DNA from: Trichostrongylus colubriformis
Taxonomy: Eukaryota; Nematoda; Chromadorea; Rhabditida; Trichostrongylidae
DNA length: 64,000 nt
Reading direction: 5' to 3'
Assembly: GCA_963978905.1 (NCBI GenBank)
Contig: OZ022258.1
Span: 31,996,716 to 32,060,715, forward strand
Position numbers and translations under genes: made by a program. The notes under the pieces were generated by a model. The model was not told the DNA's origin and searched no databases. It saw nothing but the letters and a program-made list of their open reading frames with translations. This document shows positions 20,056 to 32,534 of this stretch, piece by piece; within the stretch, counting starts at the first letter, position 1, and every line of letters starts with the position of its first letter.

Positions 20056-21822
20056 CCAGTAGGCGGGCGCACACTACTGCGCGCGATTCATGGCGATGTT
20101 GTGCAAAATAAGTTCGATTGGCACGAACACGGTTGTGTATGGAATTGAGCGGGAATTTCCGTTACTCCGCTTTCAGCTTAGCTATTGAACTGGAAAAAAG
20201 CAGAGAAGATGGCATGATAAAAAAAGCATTCCGGTGCTACGATACTTCAGTCGTTTGCATCGGACCCATTTTGCGCGTCGTCAACATGAATCGCGCGCAG
20301 TATTGTGCTCCAGTCAAGTGGATCAGGTCGTACTTGGGAATTCGGATAGTTTAGAGATCGATGGTTTTGTATTCGATTGCATCGATTGGTAGTAATTTAT
20401 TCATCTGCTGAGCATCTAATTCCTACACATTGATGGCAGATCCATATCCCGATTACCGATGCTTATTGTTTTCGTATACACGCCTCACTATTTGGAATTT
20501 TGCATAGTCTAGCGGTCGATACCCAGGGTTGCTGCCAGTACCGCATTGAATCGCTTGCTTTGCTATCACAAATATAGGTGGTATCATGATTATCAATGTA
20601 GAACGCAGTATCAAGAGAAATGCACCATTTTCTGGAACGCTAGGCAGTTCATTGGTCGATACATCGGCCAATGATATCGAACATAAACAGAATGTGTTCA
20701 CCCAATGACAGCGAGCATCAGACGCTTTTGTAAAGGGGTCGTATATGTAGCAGTAGTAGCAAGCGATGTAAAGGATTTCATCCCTGTACCCAACAACACC
20801 ATTGAGCTCCCCGTACCCTACAACATCTGCGAATATTAACATTTCACTGTTAGCCGCAAATGCGAACCGCCCTTAGTGACATTTCCCTTCTCACGCTCCT
20901 TATCGAAACTTATCAACTATTATCAGTTTGGATCACCCACCACTGATGTGTCTGTCCCACTCTGCTGAACAGTTATAAGTGTCAGCGCTCTTGGACCAAC
21001 GCGAAAGGTGAAATGTATTTGACGACATATGCCTTCTCATGCTCCTTATCAAACCTTATCACCCGTTATAGATGCGAGTCACCCACCATTAATGTCCCTG
21101 TCCCAACACTCAAAACATTTATGAATATCGGCGCTCTGGGATCAACCCGAAAGGCGAAATGGATTAGACGACTCTATCCTCTTTACGCTCATTGTCAAAT
21201 CTTATCAACCGTCATCAAGCTGAATCACCCTCCATTAATGTCCCTGGCCCATCCTCCTAAACACCCATGAGTGTCAGCGCTCTTGGATCAACACGAAAGG
21301 GGAACGAATTTGACGACATTTACCTTCTCATGCTCCTTATCAAATTTTATCAATCGTTGTTAAGCTGGACCACCACCCATCAATGTCCCTGTCCCACTCC
21401 GCAAAAAGCCTGTAAGTATGAGCGCTTTAGGATCAATGCGAAAAGGGAAACGGATTCGACGACTCTAGCATTTTTGAGCTCCTTATCGAATCTTATCAAC
21501 CGTTATCGATGCGAGTCACCCACCATTAATGTCCCTGGCCCACCCTACTAAACACCTATGAGTGTCAGCGCTCTTGGATCAACGCGAAAGACGAAACAGA
21601 TTTGGCGACAATTGTCTTCCGAGGCTCCTTATCAGCCGTTATCAATTGCTATCACTTTCTTTCCACCACTATTGGTGTCCCCTTGCCCCCCCCTACATCA
21701 CTTGTAAAATTCATGGTCCCAGCTTTGCTGCGACGCGAGATATGAATTTCGTGACAGACGGACAAATACACACACACACAGACCCACACACAGACATACT
21801 AAGCGAATTATATATAGTAGGA
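20056..21822 (-). mobile_element. Non-autonomous Helitron, complete, 1767 bp
   Basis: On the minus strand it starts TCCTACTATATATAATTCGC at 21822 and ends with the GCGC hairpin and CTGG at 20056-20059. It is flanked by A and T on that strand, as expected for Helitron insertion. It carries about five repeat units of the 146-bp type, the conserved middle part and the 3' foldback, and no ORF of its own. It interrupts the SPP-like gene. Confidence 0.85.
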
Positions 21823-22058
21823 TGTTCGATCCAGGCTTGTCCACGACTCCTTATGCTGCAGTTTTTGGTGCGCTAACGGTGACGGTGATCTTTGCGGTCT
21901 GGAGGCGCAAAACCATCCCTTCGCTAGCACTTCCAGCTTTAGCAGCTATAGTGATGTCAATGGGCCTGTGTACACATCGTAATGATCTTTGGCGATTTAT
22001 GATTAACTACAAGAGGACGATGCCTCCAAAGAGATATAGTTCTAGTCGAATATACTAG

Positions 22059-23146
22059 TATGGTTCTCTGAGTTGAGATTTAGCGAATCTGTTGTATAGG
22101 TTGTCGTCGAGACCTGCACGAATTTTACTTCCGTCTTCTTGTTCATATTCTTACCTTCATTTTCTTTCATAATTTGTATTTGTCACATAACCTCTACATT
22201 TTTTGGCTCAGCTTTTGTATTCCATCAAACTTATGCTAACTTCATTTTTGGCATTTCTTGTCAGCGTGCTGTTGCTATAAATGACCACCTTGCCTTCTAC
22301 TACTCAGTATTGAATAGTGGATATGTAATGTGGCAAGTCTCTTCCTCTGCTCCTAATTAGCAGTTGTGGATAAACCAATGCATAATGGGAAGAATCTCAA
22401 CCCCTAGGGTGGGAGGGAAAAGGAGGGAGGGAAGGAGGAAGGGCGTTTTGTTTCCCACCTTTCGATCGGAAGAAGTTTTTCTCTTGGAGTAAGAGGGAGG
22501 GAGGGCTTTTTGTTCGCCCCGTGAAGCTGTTTTTTGATACTGTGTTTACATTGAAAAACCTTTATTGATATGCAACAGATTGTAGCAAATTGAAAACTAA
22601 CAATCACAGACGTAAGGGGGGGGTCGTATTTTTTGAAAATTTTCCTCAACTAGACACTTGACCTTGGCATGAGGTTTATATTGTGCACAATATAAGTTCA
22701 GGTACTCGGCTGATGTAGGGATGAAGGTTTTCACGGATGCAAAGCTTATGATGGGTAGAAGAAGTGAATGTAACTCACTATTTAAGTAAACGATTTCGTG
22801 CATTCATACACCTTTGTGGGAACAAGTACTGCTCACTCAAGGCTCTATGGAATCCTAGTTATAACGCAAGCACTCTCCACTATCTGAAAGGAATCAGCCG
22901 GGGAAATCAACTCCTCAATTTTTAGGACGCACAATTTCAAAGACAGAAGTATTTATCATTTTTCAAGGTAATAATAATCCATAATAAGTATAGAATAATG
23001 TTAACAGCATTCAATGCATAGATTTCCACTCATATCAGAGCATAGGCGAGTTGATCAGATGTGAGGCGAAGATGAGATTCTTGCCCTGAAATGACAAATA
23101 TCGTTGTAAGTTGTTTACAACAGCAGATAAGGTGCTTCTTAACAAA
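22059..23146. other. Intergenic region between the SPP-like gene and ornithine decarboxylase
   Basis: No gene recognised. 22409-22505 is purine-rich (GGGAGGG repeats). A minus-strand AATAAA at about 22561-22566 could serve as the poly(A) signal of the ornithine decarboxylase gene, giving a 3' UTR of about 0.58 kb. This is inference. Confidence 0.35.
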
Positions 23147-26100
23147 CTAATTCTTCCTGTTGATCACATACACAGGAACTGGTCGCTGGAATCCGTTGAA
23201 CGTGGTGGATGCGGCACATGTATAGGCTCCCATGTTAGGATACACAAGCCATTCACCAACGGACATCATTCTCATCATCTTTTGATCCTGAAATCGAGTA
23301 ATTTAATAGACTCGGAAGATTCGAGACCCTGCTAGAAACTTCTGCGGCACCTCAATTTTATCCAGGCTGTCACACGTGGGTCCCCAGATGGTACTTGGGT
23401 ACTCCTCAGCTATTTCGTCCTGAAATCACAGGTGTTTCGTCAAAGTAAGTGTCATAAAGGAGATAGACTCCTACAAAGAGGGGCGTTCCACGAGGTTCAA
23501 CGTGATCGAACAATATGCAGTTGAAGGAGCCATACACTCCATCATTCACATAGTACATGTAGCCCCGATGTTCAGTGTCTTCAGCTGAAATGTAGGTCTT
23601 CAATCTGCTAAGGAAGCATGGGAAAGCATGTGAGGTGCACCGTAATAGTATCACGGATTATTACGGAGTCACAGGACACTCCACGTGGTGCCACCGCACT
23701 GCACGAATGAGTCACTGCGCGCGATAATATTGCTAGTCCCTGCTTAAACTGGCAGCGCACTAAGGGAAACAGCCACCGCCTCTTTGTGTGACGTGTTGCA
23801 ATTCGTGTGTCCTGTCGCACACCCAGTATTACCCTTTGCGACCATGATGTTGTCCTCGCACGACCTATGAATAAGGGTTCAAAGATCTTCACTGGGATAA
23901 TATTAGGTTGTTCGGAAAGAAATGCGCGTTTTTTGGTCCATCTATTTCTCTTCTACTACAGAAGATTTTGTAAAACAGTTTTGTCTGTTAGAAAGAGAAT
24001 TATATTGCGCATCTTTTGAAATACTTTTGTCTATATCTACTTGTTTTTTTTTCGAAGAAAAAATTCAAAAAAGAATTTCAATTTTTTTTTCAAAATTTTG
24101 AAAAAAAAATTTCAAAAAAATGAAAGATTCAATGCAATAAGCGGTAAATATTTGTCGCCATGCGTATAATGTTTGCAGAAAGATTTGGCTGTATAAAGTG
24201 TCGGGCAAAGTTCCAGCGTTCAAAAAACGGTAATGAAAGCTTGGATGACGAAGAACATGGAAGTCGGCCTCAAGTCGTTGAAACTTTTTTTTCTTAGAAA
24301 AAAACCAAGTAGACATAGACAAAGATATATGAAAAGATGCGCAATAAAGATCTCTTTCTAACAGATTGAACTGTTTTGAAGAATCTTTTATAGTAGGAGA
24401 GAAAAATGGACAAATTCAACGCGCATTTCTTTCCGAACAACCTAATAAATACCCCTAGATCAAACTAGGGAAGACTTTGATGCAATAGTTTGATAAAGAA
24501 GACCATTAAACTTACTATGGCAAATCCATTTAGTTACGATATGACGCCACTTACCAAACTCCGCAAGGGTTTCACACCCTGCCACTATACTGCTTGCTGA
24601 CAATCCCGAAAATTGATCGTAATTTACTGAAACTTACGATGTTTCGTTATTCTCTCTGCTGACACCTCTGTGGCATGGATGATGTTGCAAACGAGGGTGA
24701 AAGCGCAAGCAGCGAAAAATCTAGATTTCCGCACCTTCACATCTCATCATATTCCTCTCGTCCAAAATGAATCCTACCTTCCTGGCTCCGCAATCAAACG
24801 CACACCGAGATCCGAAGGAAAGAAATCGTCCAAAGCTGTACGGATTACAGTTGCTATCTTAAAAGTTCATGGAGGGTTGATGTTGCAGCAACAAATGTCT
24901 TCTATATCGACTTACATCCTCAAATGTTGTTTGTTGGGGAGTTCCTGGATAACCTCCACCCAAATCGACCAGATTCATGTCGAATCCCAAGCCTCGACCG
25001 AGCTCAACCAGGTGACGGGCATGAGCCAGAGCCTCCCGAAATGCTGTAGGATCGTTGCAGCCCGATCCCACATGAAAGCTGCAACTTCTGACATTAGACC
25101 AGAAGGAAATTCTTTGAAAAGCCCTCAGAGTGTTTAAGCACCTTATGCCTGTTACATTTACTTCGAGTTCTTTTGCGTGCACAAGCAAATGAGGGGCGGC
25201 TTTCACGGGATCAGCTCCAAACTTCAGGTTCAGAGGGCATCGGGCAGTCGGATCGGAAACGTCGATGCGTAGAATCATGCTGGGATACAACCCTTCAATT
25301 TTCAGCTTCCACAAAGCTTAACCATCCAGGAAAACTCACTCAGCATCAGGATGAATCTGGGCAACTTTCACCAACTCTTCAGCACTGTCAAATGTCATCA
25401 TTTTGACGTTCTTCTCCTTCGCGTGGGTTATGAAGGACTTCGTCTTGCAGGGATTAGCGTAGATTATTCTTTCGGCTGGGACACCCATATGCATCACCTG
25501 AAAATTTGTTTTCCAATGGTTCATAGTTTTCGAGAAATATGAGAATAACGGCGTACAATATCTATTTCATTTCGGCTTGCGCAGTCGAATCCCGTTCCCA
25601 GTGCTGCCAAGGTACGAATGAGAACGCAATCTGGGTTGCATTTGACTGCATAGAAGGGCTGAAAATAGTGCTTATGAAATGGATACTACTCCGAAGAACT
25701 TCGTGTGTTTTAATTTCTGCAATTACTGGATCGAAAGGACAACGTTGCATGCAACCAGCGTTCCACTTTTGGACTCTCCGACTTTTAACCGTACCTAATC
25801 CACCTCACTCAGTGCGGACATCGGCTTGCACGTCATTGGAGAAAGGCCACTGAAAGCGTTTCTGACACAAGCCTTAGCACGCTTTATGGGGAAAGGGCAG
25901 TATGCCCCTCAATCACTGCCGCTTCACCAGTGACGATTGAAGGAATCGTGCACGAAAAACTGAGTTTCTCTGTTACCCATATATTCAAGCTGTATTTGTT
26001 TGATAAGGGCCGCATGCAAAGTCTCACGAGAAAAAGTGGGAATCTGGTGAAGATGTAACTCCTCAAAGTGACAGCCGAGGGGCGGGGTGGAGCCTCAGAG

Positions 26101-28140
26101 TAGGCCCACCCCGTCGCCCGGACGATTACTCTGCCTAGGGAAGGACCTGAGGTCGAAGTGGCCATTTGGAATGGGATACAAATGGTCCGACGTATTTTCG
26201 AACGCTGATTTCGATTCCAAATTTGCAGAATGATTCTCTGAGCGGAGTTATAGAGGTTTTGAAAAAACAATGCTATTATATGGTAGATTTGGAAGCCCGT
26301 AGCACGCGAGCCAGACGCGCAAAACCAGTGCGATTTTCATGCTCAGGAGACCAATCTACCTCATGGTTTATATTTTTAGCCAATTCGCGGCCTACTGGGT
26401 AGGCCAAGGATTTTTCCAAAGTTTGGTCAAATTCTCGAATTGGCTGAAATCATGTTCCATGGGGTAGTTTGATCACCTGAACACACGAAAATCGCAATGG
26501 TTTTGTGCAAGAATGTCTGGCTCGCGTGCTACAGGCTTCCAAACCACCATATAATAGTAATGTTTTTTTTCAAAAAACCTCCATAACTCCGCTCCGAGAA
26601 TGGTTCTGCAAATTTGGAATGCAGGTTCGAGATCAGCGTCCGAAAATACGTTGGACCATATGTATTCTGAGGCCTCGCCTCTCGGCCGCTACTTTGAGGA
26701 GTTACATCTTCACCAGACTCCCACTTTTTCTCGTAAGACTTTGCATGCTGCCCTTATAAGCAAATACAGCATACTTTCCGTGCACGATTCCTTTGAGATG
26801 CCGCCTTCGACCGCCTTCATACGTTGCGCGCCGACGCCGGAAGCAAAATGCACTCCACTAGCAAGATAGCAGGGAACCCCGCTGAGGACCTACACCTAGA
26901 TGAAACCAACCTCGATCATGGGCAATTCACGTTTCCACAGACGGAACCTTTCGAAAACCACGTCCAAATCGACCAGCATAAAAGCATCGTCAATGTTCTG
27001 GAAATATACGCTATATGCTTTCGAACTATGGGGAAAACTGGAAAAGATACTAAATAAAATTTACATCTTTCTCGCTGCTGTGGGCGATTTGACGGCACAT
27101 ACTGAGGGCATCCACCTCTCCATCAGCGATGCTTACCTAAAAAGGCACTGTGATGATTTTTGAACCCATATTTGTAGTTCGGAAGCCGTAAGTATTAGGT
27201 TGATTCATAATAAATCGGACAAATTGACCAATTTTAATCATTGTCGTACAACTTTTTTTACGACAACAGGGATTCACTTGAAATATACTCCATCTTTATC
27301 GATGACCTTCTGCCACGGTATAGGCAGATCATGGATGCCCTTGCTCCAGAAGGCCGGAAGCTGGAGCTCGAAGAAGTTGCCGAGTGCCGCCTTGACCTCG
27401 TCGCGAGTTTTGAAGTCTTGGCCGTCCAGGTGGCGTTGGCTGTGGGAGAAAAGGTGGAAATCTGAAGGGGCCAGGTCTGGGGAGTACGGTGGGTATAGAA
27501 GTACGGTCCAACTGTACGACAGCAGCTCGGCCTTGGTCGATCTTGCGAAGTGCGGTCTGTGGAAGTAGACACGTTGTCGTGCTGGAAGTAGACATGTGAC
27601 CGCCGCCGTAGCGAACTTTGGACATTGGCCTTCAATTCTTATTGACGAACGTAGACGTCGGCGGATACTGTGGTACCTTCATCGAGCAGCTCCCAGTACT
27701 CTACGCCGTGTACGCTCCACCAACCGCGGTTTTCGTCTTCGATGGAATAGTCGCCTGACGCAAACTTCGAATGCTACAACTACAGTGTACTTCTGCCGGG
27801 GGCATGCTCCTTGTGAACTTCTATCAGACGTCTGCCGATATCCGCGGGTTCCTGGCCAGATAGCGATATAAATAGTATGACGTTGCGGATGTGGTCTCTG
27901 GACCGCTTGAAATCGTGCGGCATTGTGGCGGAATGAATTTACTTTGGAGTGATTATTTTGCGGTACTTTGAATAGCTTTTCATACTCATTCCAACGGTAC
28001 CTCGCGCGTCCATTTTCGTTAATTCGTTACTGAGTTATGATCTCTAGAAATCATCACTACCATTTGTCCGATTTATTATGAATCAATCTAATACTATCAC
28101 GAACCTTGCTGTCACCGATCAGTTCGATTTGGCTGATCAT
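23147..28140 (-). CDS. odc-1: Ornithine decarboxylase, complete 12-exon gene
   Basis: ODC is a pyridoxal-phosphate enzyme that converts ornithine to putrescine, the first step of polyamine synthesis in the cytosol. I assign 12 exons in transcript order: 28105-28140, 27065-27136, 26911-26997, 25557-25658, 25340-25497, 25142-25279, 24916-25087, 24778-24857, 24638-24720, 23475-23584, 23351-23419 and 23147-23287. All have GT donors and AG acceptors. They total 1248 bases, giving 415 residues, close to the usual 420-460. Key features are the PLP lysine in PFYAVKCN (K71), SFHVGSGC (about 202-208), [14 protein letters not shown] (R282), the catalytic Cys in WGPTCDSLD (C362) and [13 protein letters not shown]. 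The first exon ([12 protein letters not shown]) is the least certain; it depends on a GT donor at 28104 and a long intron. Transposons lie in introns 1, 3 and 9. No frameshift or stop was found, so the gene looks functional. Confidence 0.93.
23903..24445. mobile_element. Mariner-derived MITE, copy A, in an ODC intron
   Basis: Starts TTAGGTTGTTCGGAAAGAAA and ends in the complement, flanked by TA at 23901-23902 and 24446-24447. The inverted arms run about 150 bp. The centre keeps a remnant of a mariner transposase N-terminus ([17 protein letters not shown]). A second copy lies at 40401-40891. Confidence 0.88.
25941..26793. repeat. Large foldback (inverted repeat) in ODC intron 3
   Basis: Two arms of about 400 bases face each other: AGGAATCGTGCA at 25941 pairs with TGCACGATTCCT at 26781. 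Paired blocks include AAAGTGGGAATCTGGTGAAG with its complement near 26720, and GAGCGGAGTTAT with its complement near 26589. The left arm carries about 80 extra GC-rich bases near 26085-26165. The centre is near 26390. No transposase remnant is seen, so its class is unknown. Confidence 0.75.
27195..28091 (-). mobile_element. Mariner relic in ODC intron 1
   Basis: Terminal repeats TTAGGTTGATTCATAATAAA and complement (ending AATCAATCTAA), flanked by TA at 27193-27194 and 28092-28093. The minus strand keeps pieces of a transposase C-terminus in several frames: VYFQHDN, then [16 protein letters not shown] and WQKVIDKDG, matching the end of mariner proteins. At 897 bp it has lost the N-terminal third and carries frameshifts. 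Confidence 0.82.
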
Positions 28141-30573
28141 TTTCGTGCGAGCGAGACTTTAGCAAGGAGGAGGTTCGTTTTCGTAAACGCTGTCGTAGAT
28201 GAAAGCTACCAAGCTGTGGAACGCCTCGGTTGTTCGAACTCGGTAGTCCTGGAAGGAAATCGTTTACTGAAATTTTCTGAGATCAGAAAAGAAGTCTGGA
28301 CCCACCTTCTGGGTGGTAGCGATAAACGCTAGCCGGTTGTCGTACTCAATAGACTTGATTTTCTGGCAGTATAAACAGCTGTCCTTTTACGTTCAATCAC
28401 ACTGGCAAGTTGACAGACGACTTGCGAGTGTGGTATTCAGCTGAAATTGAAGTTCCAAAAAGGAAACTTCGAAATTAGAATATCACGCGACACGGAATTC
28501 AAAAATGACGAGGGACAATTTCTGAAGGCCGGATGGGACAATGTTTAGGGAGAGCGAGCGAGGAAATGGCACTAGAAGGAAGGTGTGGACAACTCAACTT
28601 AATCAAGTCATAATCACTGTTCAAAAATTATAATGAATTGTAGTAGAGTAATTTCTACAGTGACTGTTGAACTTTAATTGCTGTTAGAAATTCATAATAG
28701 TTTAATTTCTACTGTACATGAGGGAAAGAAAGGATTTAATTCACCTAAGGAGGTCACAATCATGGACAAGCGGACAGCAGCATATGTTTCCTATGTTGCA
28801 GCCAACGTTAGAAGTGATAGAGAGGAAAGCGTCTGTGTGGAGGTGTGGCTGCGGTCGGAAAGGCTACACCGATGCGATATGCCTGTGACGAATATGATAA
28901 GCGAATGAGAGACACTACCAGATTTGAGAGGCGATTCGTGAGTGCAGACGTACCCTATGGCTCGCCTCTTAATGCACCGAACCATACGAAAGGAATACCC
29001 TCTGCACCACTTGGCCCAGAGATGCTACCACTCTAATTAAGAATGTAAGGCAAGTCATAGCATGCAATACGGTCTCACGCCCACGATATGGCCATGGCAT
29101 TATGGTTTACGGTGGTAAAATTTTTTCTTTTCAGGTCTGTCGCTTGCATTATAAGTTAGACTTATCGGAAATAACTCTCAGTTATATTCACATGCCGTGA
29201 TATATTCAATATTTAGAAGTCGGAAACCAAAAAAAAATATCGAAATCGAGAGAAATATGAAATAGATTATTAATGTGGAATCGCATATCGTTCTGCCGAA
29301 TCCCACTGCACTGGTTGTTGTATCTCCTCGCCTGGGGTGAAGCTCCGGTGACTTTGAAGAAGAAGCTACCGATGCCTGCGATGCCATTTCTATAGCAAGT
29401 GTAAAAAAGGACCCACTCCATATAAATGCTCTGTCGTACTGGGTACAACCCAATTATACCATCCATGGATACTTCTGGAAGCTTCCAGAGAATCTGGGGA
29501 GACTATTGCATATTTCCTACAACCTACAATGAAGAACTGCTCAAGGGCGCGACAAAATAATGATAGTAAGGAACCACTTCCGGCAAAAACAAGGATGATC
29601 AAGAAAAAATGGACTATGATATTCTGGGAGGCGTAGAAGTAGAGCGGTTTCGAAGTAAATCACTCAAGTGGGCCGGGAATGGTGGATGAGAACACATAGG
29701 GACTCACACAAAGGGGAAGTGAGGAGCAGAAGTGACAGCGACTGACGGCAAAGTGCAAAGATCGCTTCGCCTTCGATGCGCATTCCTTTGTGCACTGTAA
29801 TAAGCATGACCATCTGTCTCATTTGGGCATAGATATAGTTATATATAGACCTGTTTACTGATGCATTTGTGACTCATAAGAATAACGGCCGAAATGATGA
29901 CAGTGATCAGTGACGTCAGAGAACGAAAGAACTGTAGAACCTTCTACACACTTATCTGCTGTGTTTCTAATACTATACTCAATGATGGAATCATATACAA
30001 AGAAGCCAAAGTTGGTTTCAGCTTTATACACATCGAAATCGCTGATTTGAGCTGATAGATTGAAGAGTGAGTGCTATCGCTCTTTCTTCAATGTTTACCA
30101 TGATTTTCTTGGCTTCCTAAACTAACTAGTGTTGACATACTTCTCAGAAGCATGTTCAACTAATCGACTGAAAACTTGGAAAAAAGTACTGAATAAGTCG
30201 GACTTGGTATATCATAAGGGTGGGGATGGCTCTACAAATACTGGCCCAATGGACAGTGGATAGCAAACAGAAAGAAGAGATCAATTTTAAATGATAAAAA
30301 CAGAAACCTTAAATTGCATGACTGAACATAGATAGTGAGCAATTTCTAGGGTTAGACCATTGAACGAAGATTTATTGGGGATACTGCCAAGATTCCGGAT
30401 CTCCTTAATTTTGTTAGTACATATCTCTCATGAGGGTGCAGGATTGCTTACACTGTTGACCAGCACTTTTCATCCGCCCAGGTTTGCGTCCACGCTGTGG
30501 CACTTCTCCGTGTTCGAAGAGATAAGAGATCTTTCCATGTACCTATAGACGTAATTTTTCTGCCTAATAATTA
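28141..30573. other. Intergenic region upstream of ODC
   Basis: No gene, repeat family or RNA could be recognised. It should contain the ODC promoter, but no convincing TATA box was identified. The small ORFs at 28678-28908 and 29178-29602 show no domain and are probably chance. Confidence 0.35.
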
Positions 30574-30859
30574 CTAGTGGGCTGGTGCACACTACTGTGC
30601 GCGTGATACCATGAGCGTCAGCAGGTTGATCGACACGAATTTTTCTATAAACTTTACTCACAGAATGTAACACGCCCCGGCCACCGTGAGCGGAGCTTAG
30701 GCCGGTCCATGTGTGGTCTTTACTTCTTGTCCCATCCCTTACCCATACCGCACTTGTTCCCATCTCCACAGGTCGTTTTTCATCTAGTACCTGATTTCGT
30801 GACAGACGGACGGAGGGACGGACGTACAGACAGACGAAGCGTTTCATATATAGTAGGGA
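30574..30859 (-). mobile_element. Minimal complete Helitron, 286 bp
   Basis: On the minus strand it starts TCCCTACTATATATGAAACG at 30859 and ends with a GCGCACAGTAGTGTGCAC hairpin, then CTAG at 30574-30577, with T on the 3' flank. Only the termini and about 200 bases between them remain. A related relic is at 55607-56070. Confidence 0.75.
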
Positions 30860-32072
30860 CAGGTATGTACACCGGTACTGAGGTGAGGCACTGAACAGGG
30901 GTGCCATCTTTTTTTAGCATGATCACTTCCGTGAATTATGCATTTCTAAGGTTTGTCAAAAAATGGACGAAGCTATCCATCGGCTTAGGCTTCCTACTAC
31001 TGACACCATGCTTTACTGCTTCTCCATGTGATTATCCACAAGACACGAGCTGTGTTGAAACAGCTCGTTACACTAGGAAATGAGCGCTTTGCGGAGATTG
31101 ATCCATTTGAGCCATTCAAACTACTGTAGCTCCACTGAACTTTGATGAACTAAAACTTTCGTGCTAACATATTGAACACAGGGATTGAGCTGTTGCCGGA
31201 ACGTAAAGCCAACAGAAACTCTGACCAAAACTTTTGTTCCGGTAAAAGAAGGAAGTACTATTCAACAAGGGATGAGGAGAATAGATTTAAAAAAGGGTAG
31301 ATGGAACTGGACACGACTGCATGCCAAGTTGGGGAATATATGAGGTATTCAGTGATCAAGTAGGTTTCGGCTCTTTCTTCGAAATTGTCTTCTTTGAATC
31401 TGCAAGTCTCACAGTTTCGGTCTCACAGTTTCGATCTACGAATAAAGCACAGTTCCATTCGAAGGCATCGGGAGGGGCAAGGAGGAAGTGAGATTTGGGA
31501 ATACATGTTCTCTGGAACAATCCTACACTTCAGAAGAGATGATGTGTAGAGAAACCTGCATTGAAAAAGCGCGGCTCGGGATCTTATCATGATCTCGCAT
31601 CATGGCGTCTCGTGCTGCAGGCATCAGGCGAAAGAATCGCTGGCGAGGGCGGGACAACATTCGCGGCCGACTGATTTAGTCAGATCACCTTTATTTTGAC
31701 GCGCCATCATAAAACTTTAAGCTATAGGTGGGTTTGAGGTAGGCAAGAATTGAACAAGAAGCATGCCTAATATCAGAAAACCAAATTTCCTTGAAACCTA
31801 AACATTTCGAATTCTATAGATGAGAGAATTATGCAAGCACTCCCATTTCAAAAATCTGGTAGCCGATAGAGCAGCCTTTCTTGAACATAGTGGTAAAGGT
31901 AGGAATGGAAGTGGAGCTACCCACAGTACCAAACTAGTACACAACCTACGGATTTCGAGGGTATGTAGAGTCAAATAGTCCCTGGTCTCAAAATAATTGG
32001 GATGGGCATAGCAGCAAATGTGAGCATCAGCCGACTATGGTGCCCTTACTCCACATGCGGACATGAGATCTC
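30860..32072. other. Unassigned region
   Basis: No supported gene. A 60-residue ORF at 30901-31083 has a hydrophobic segment followed by SPCDYPQDTSC and could be a small secreted peptide, but nothing else supports it. Confidence 0.25.
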
Positions 32073-32249
32073 AAGCCGCGGTCATACTTTCCGGTACCGG
32101 CGGCAGGGCGTGGCTGCGTATCTTTGCATCTCCGCCTATGCCACCCTGCCTCGTTGCCTGCGTCATCTCTACACTTCCCCCGTGCCTCTCTTCCTCACTG
32201 CCTGTGAACGCAGCCACGCCCTGCCGGCGGTGAGTATGACCGCGGCCTT
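32073..32249. repeat. Long hairpin-forming inverted repeat
   Basis: Arms of 42-47 bases (32073-32119 and 32208-32249) pair almost fully: GCCGCGGTCATACT and GGCAGGGCGTGGCTGCGT appear in both, around a pyrimidine-rich loop of about 88 bases. No TA or longer target duplication was evident. It may be a small MITE or a hairpin RNA source. Confidence 0.65.
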
Positions 32250-32534
32250 AACGGTACTTCGAGACAGGCTGTATGTCGTTAGGAAAGGAAAGTCGCGATG
32301 CGGCGTCGCCCCAGCGATGTTCGCGCGCGAGTCGCCCGTTTCTGATTGGGGCGACCCTTTGCTTCGATGTGTTGGTAGCCGTCTATCCGTATCATGACTT
32401 TTAATAACTTTTTTTATGTCCCGACATTTTTATGTGCTAATGTAGTAGGGGAGGACTACTAGACCAGGCCCGGCGTCCGGCGCTAATTTTATCTAAGTCT
32501 TTAGCTTACGCCTTAGTTAAAGGCAAGCTCTTAC

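Larger units (their letters stand above)
18899..22058 (+). pseudogene. Signal-peptide-peptidase-like (presenilin-fold) membrane protease gene, interrupted
   Basis: Frames at 18899-19105, 19020-19354 and 21823-22058 encode a multispan membrane protein. The YD motif of intramembrane aspartyl proteases appears as MAIYDTFWD after a transmembrane stretch (SYQAASILLVV). A PGIF segment follows where the family has GxGD..PG. After the insertions, FDPGL and LALPALAAIV correspond to the family's RFD and QPALLYLVP-type PAL region. Joining 19354 to 20048-20055 and then to 21823 restores one reading frame, so a single exon was split by a retroposon (19355-20047) and a Helitron (20056-21822). The second catalytic Asp appears replaced (LASIVVILPG), and the upstream part is in another register, so the copy is probably dead. 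Further upstream exons were not found. The family call is by motif recognition only. Confidence 0.55.

Noticed and set aside
30901..31083. Small secreted Cys-containing peptide gene.
   Set aside because: A hydrophobic stretch in a 60-residue ORF without splice, homology or repeat evidence is expected by chance.
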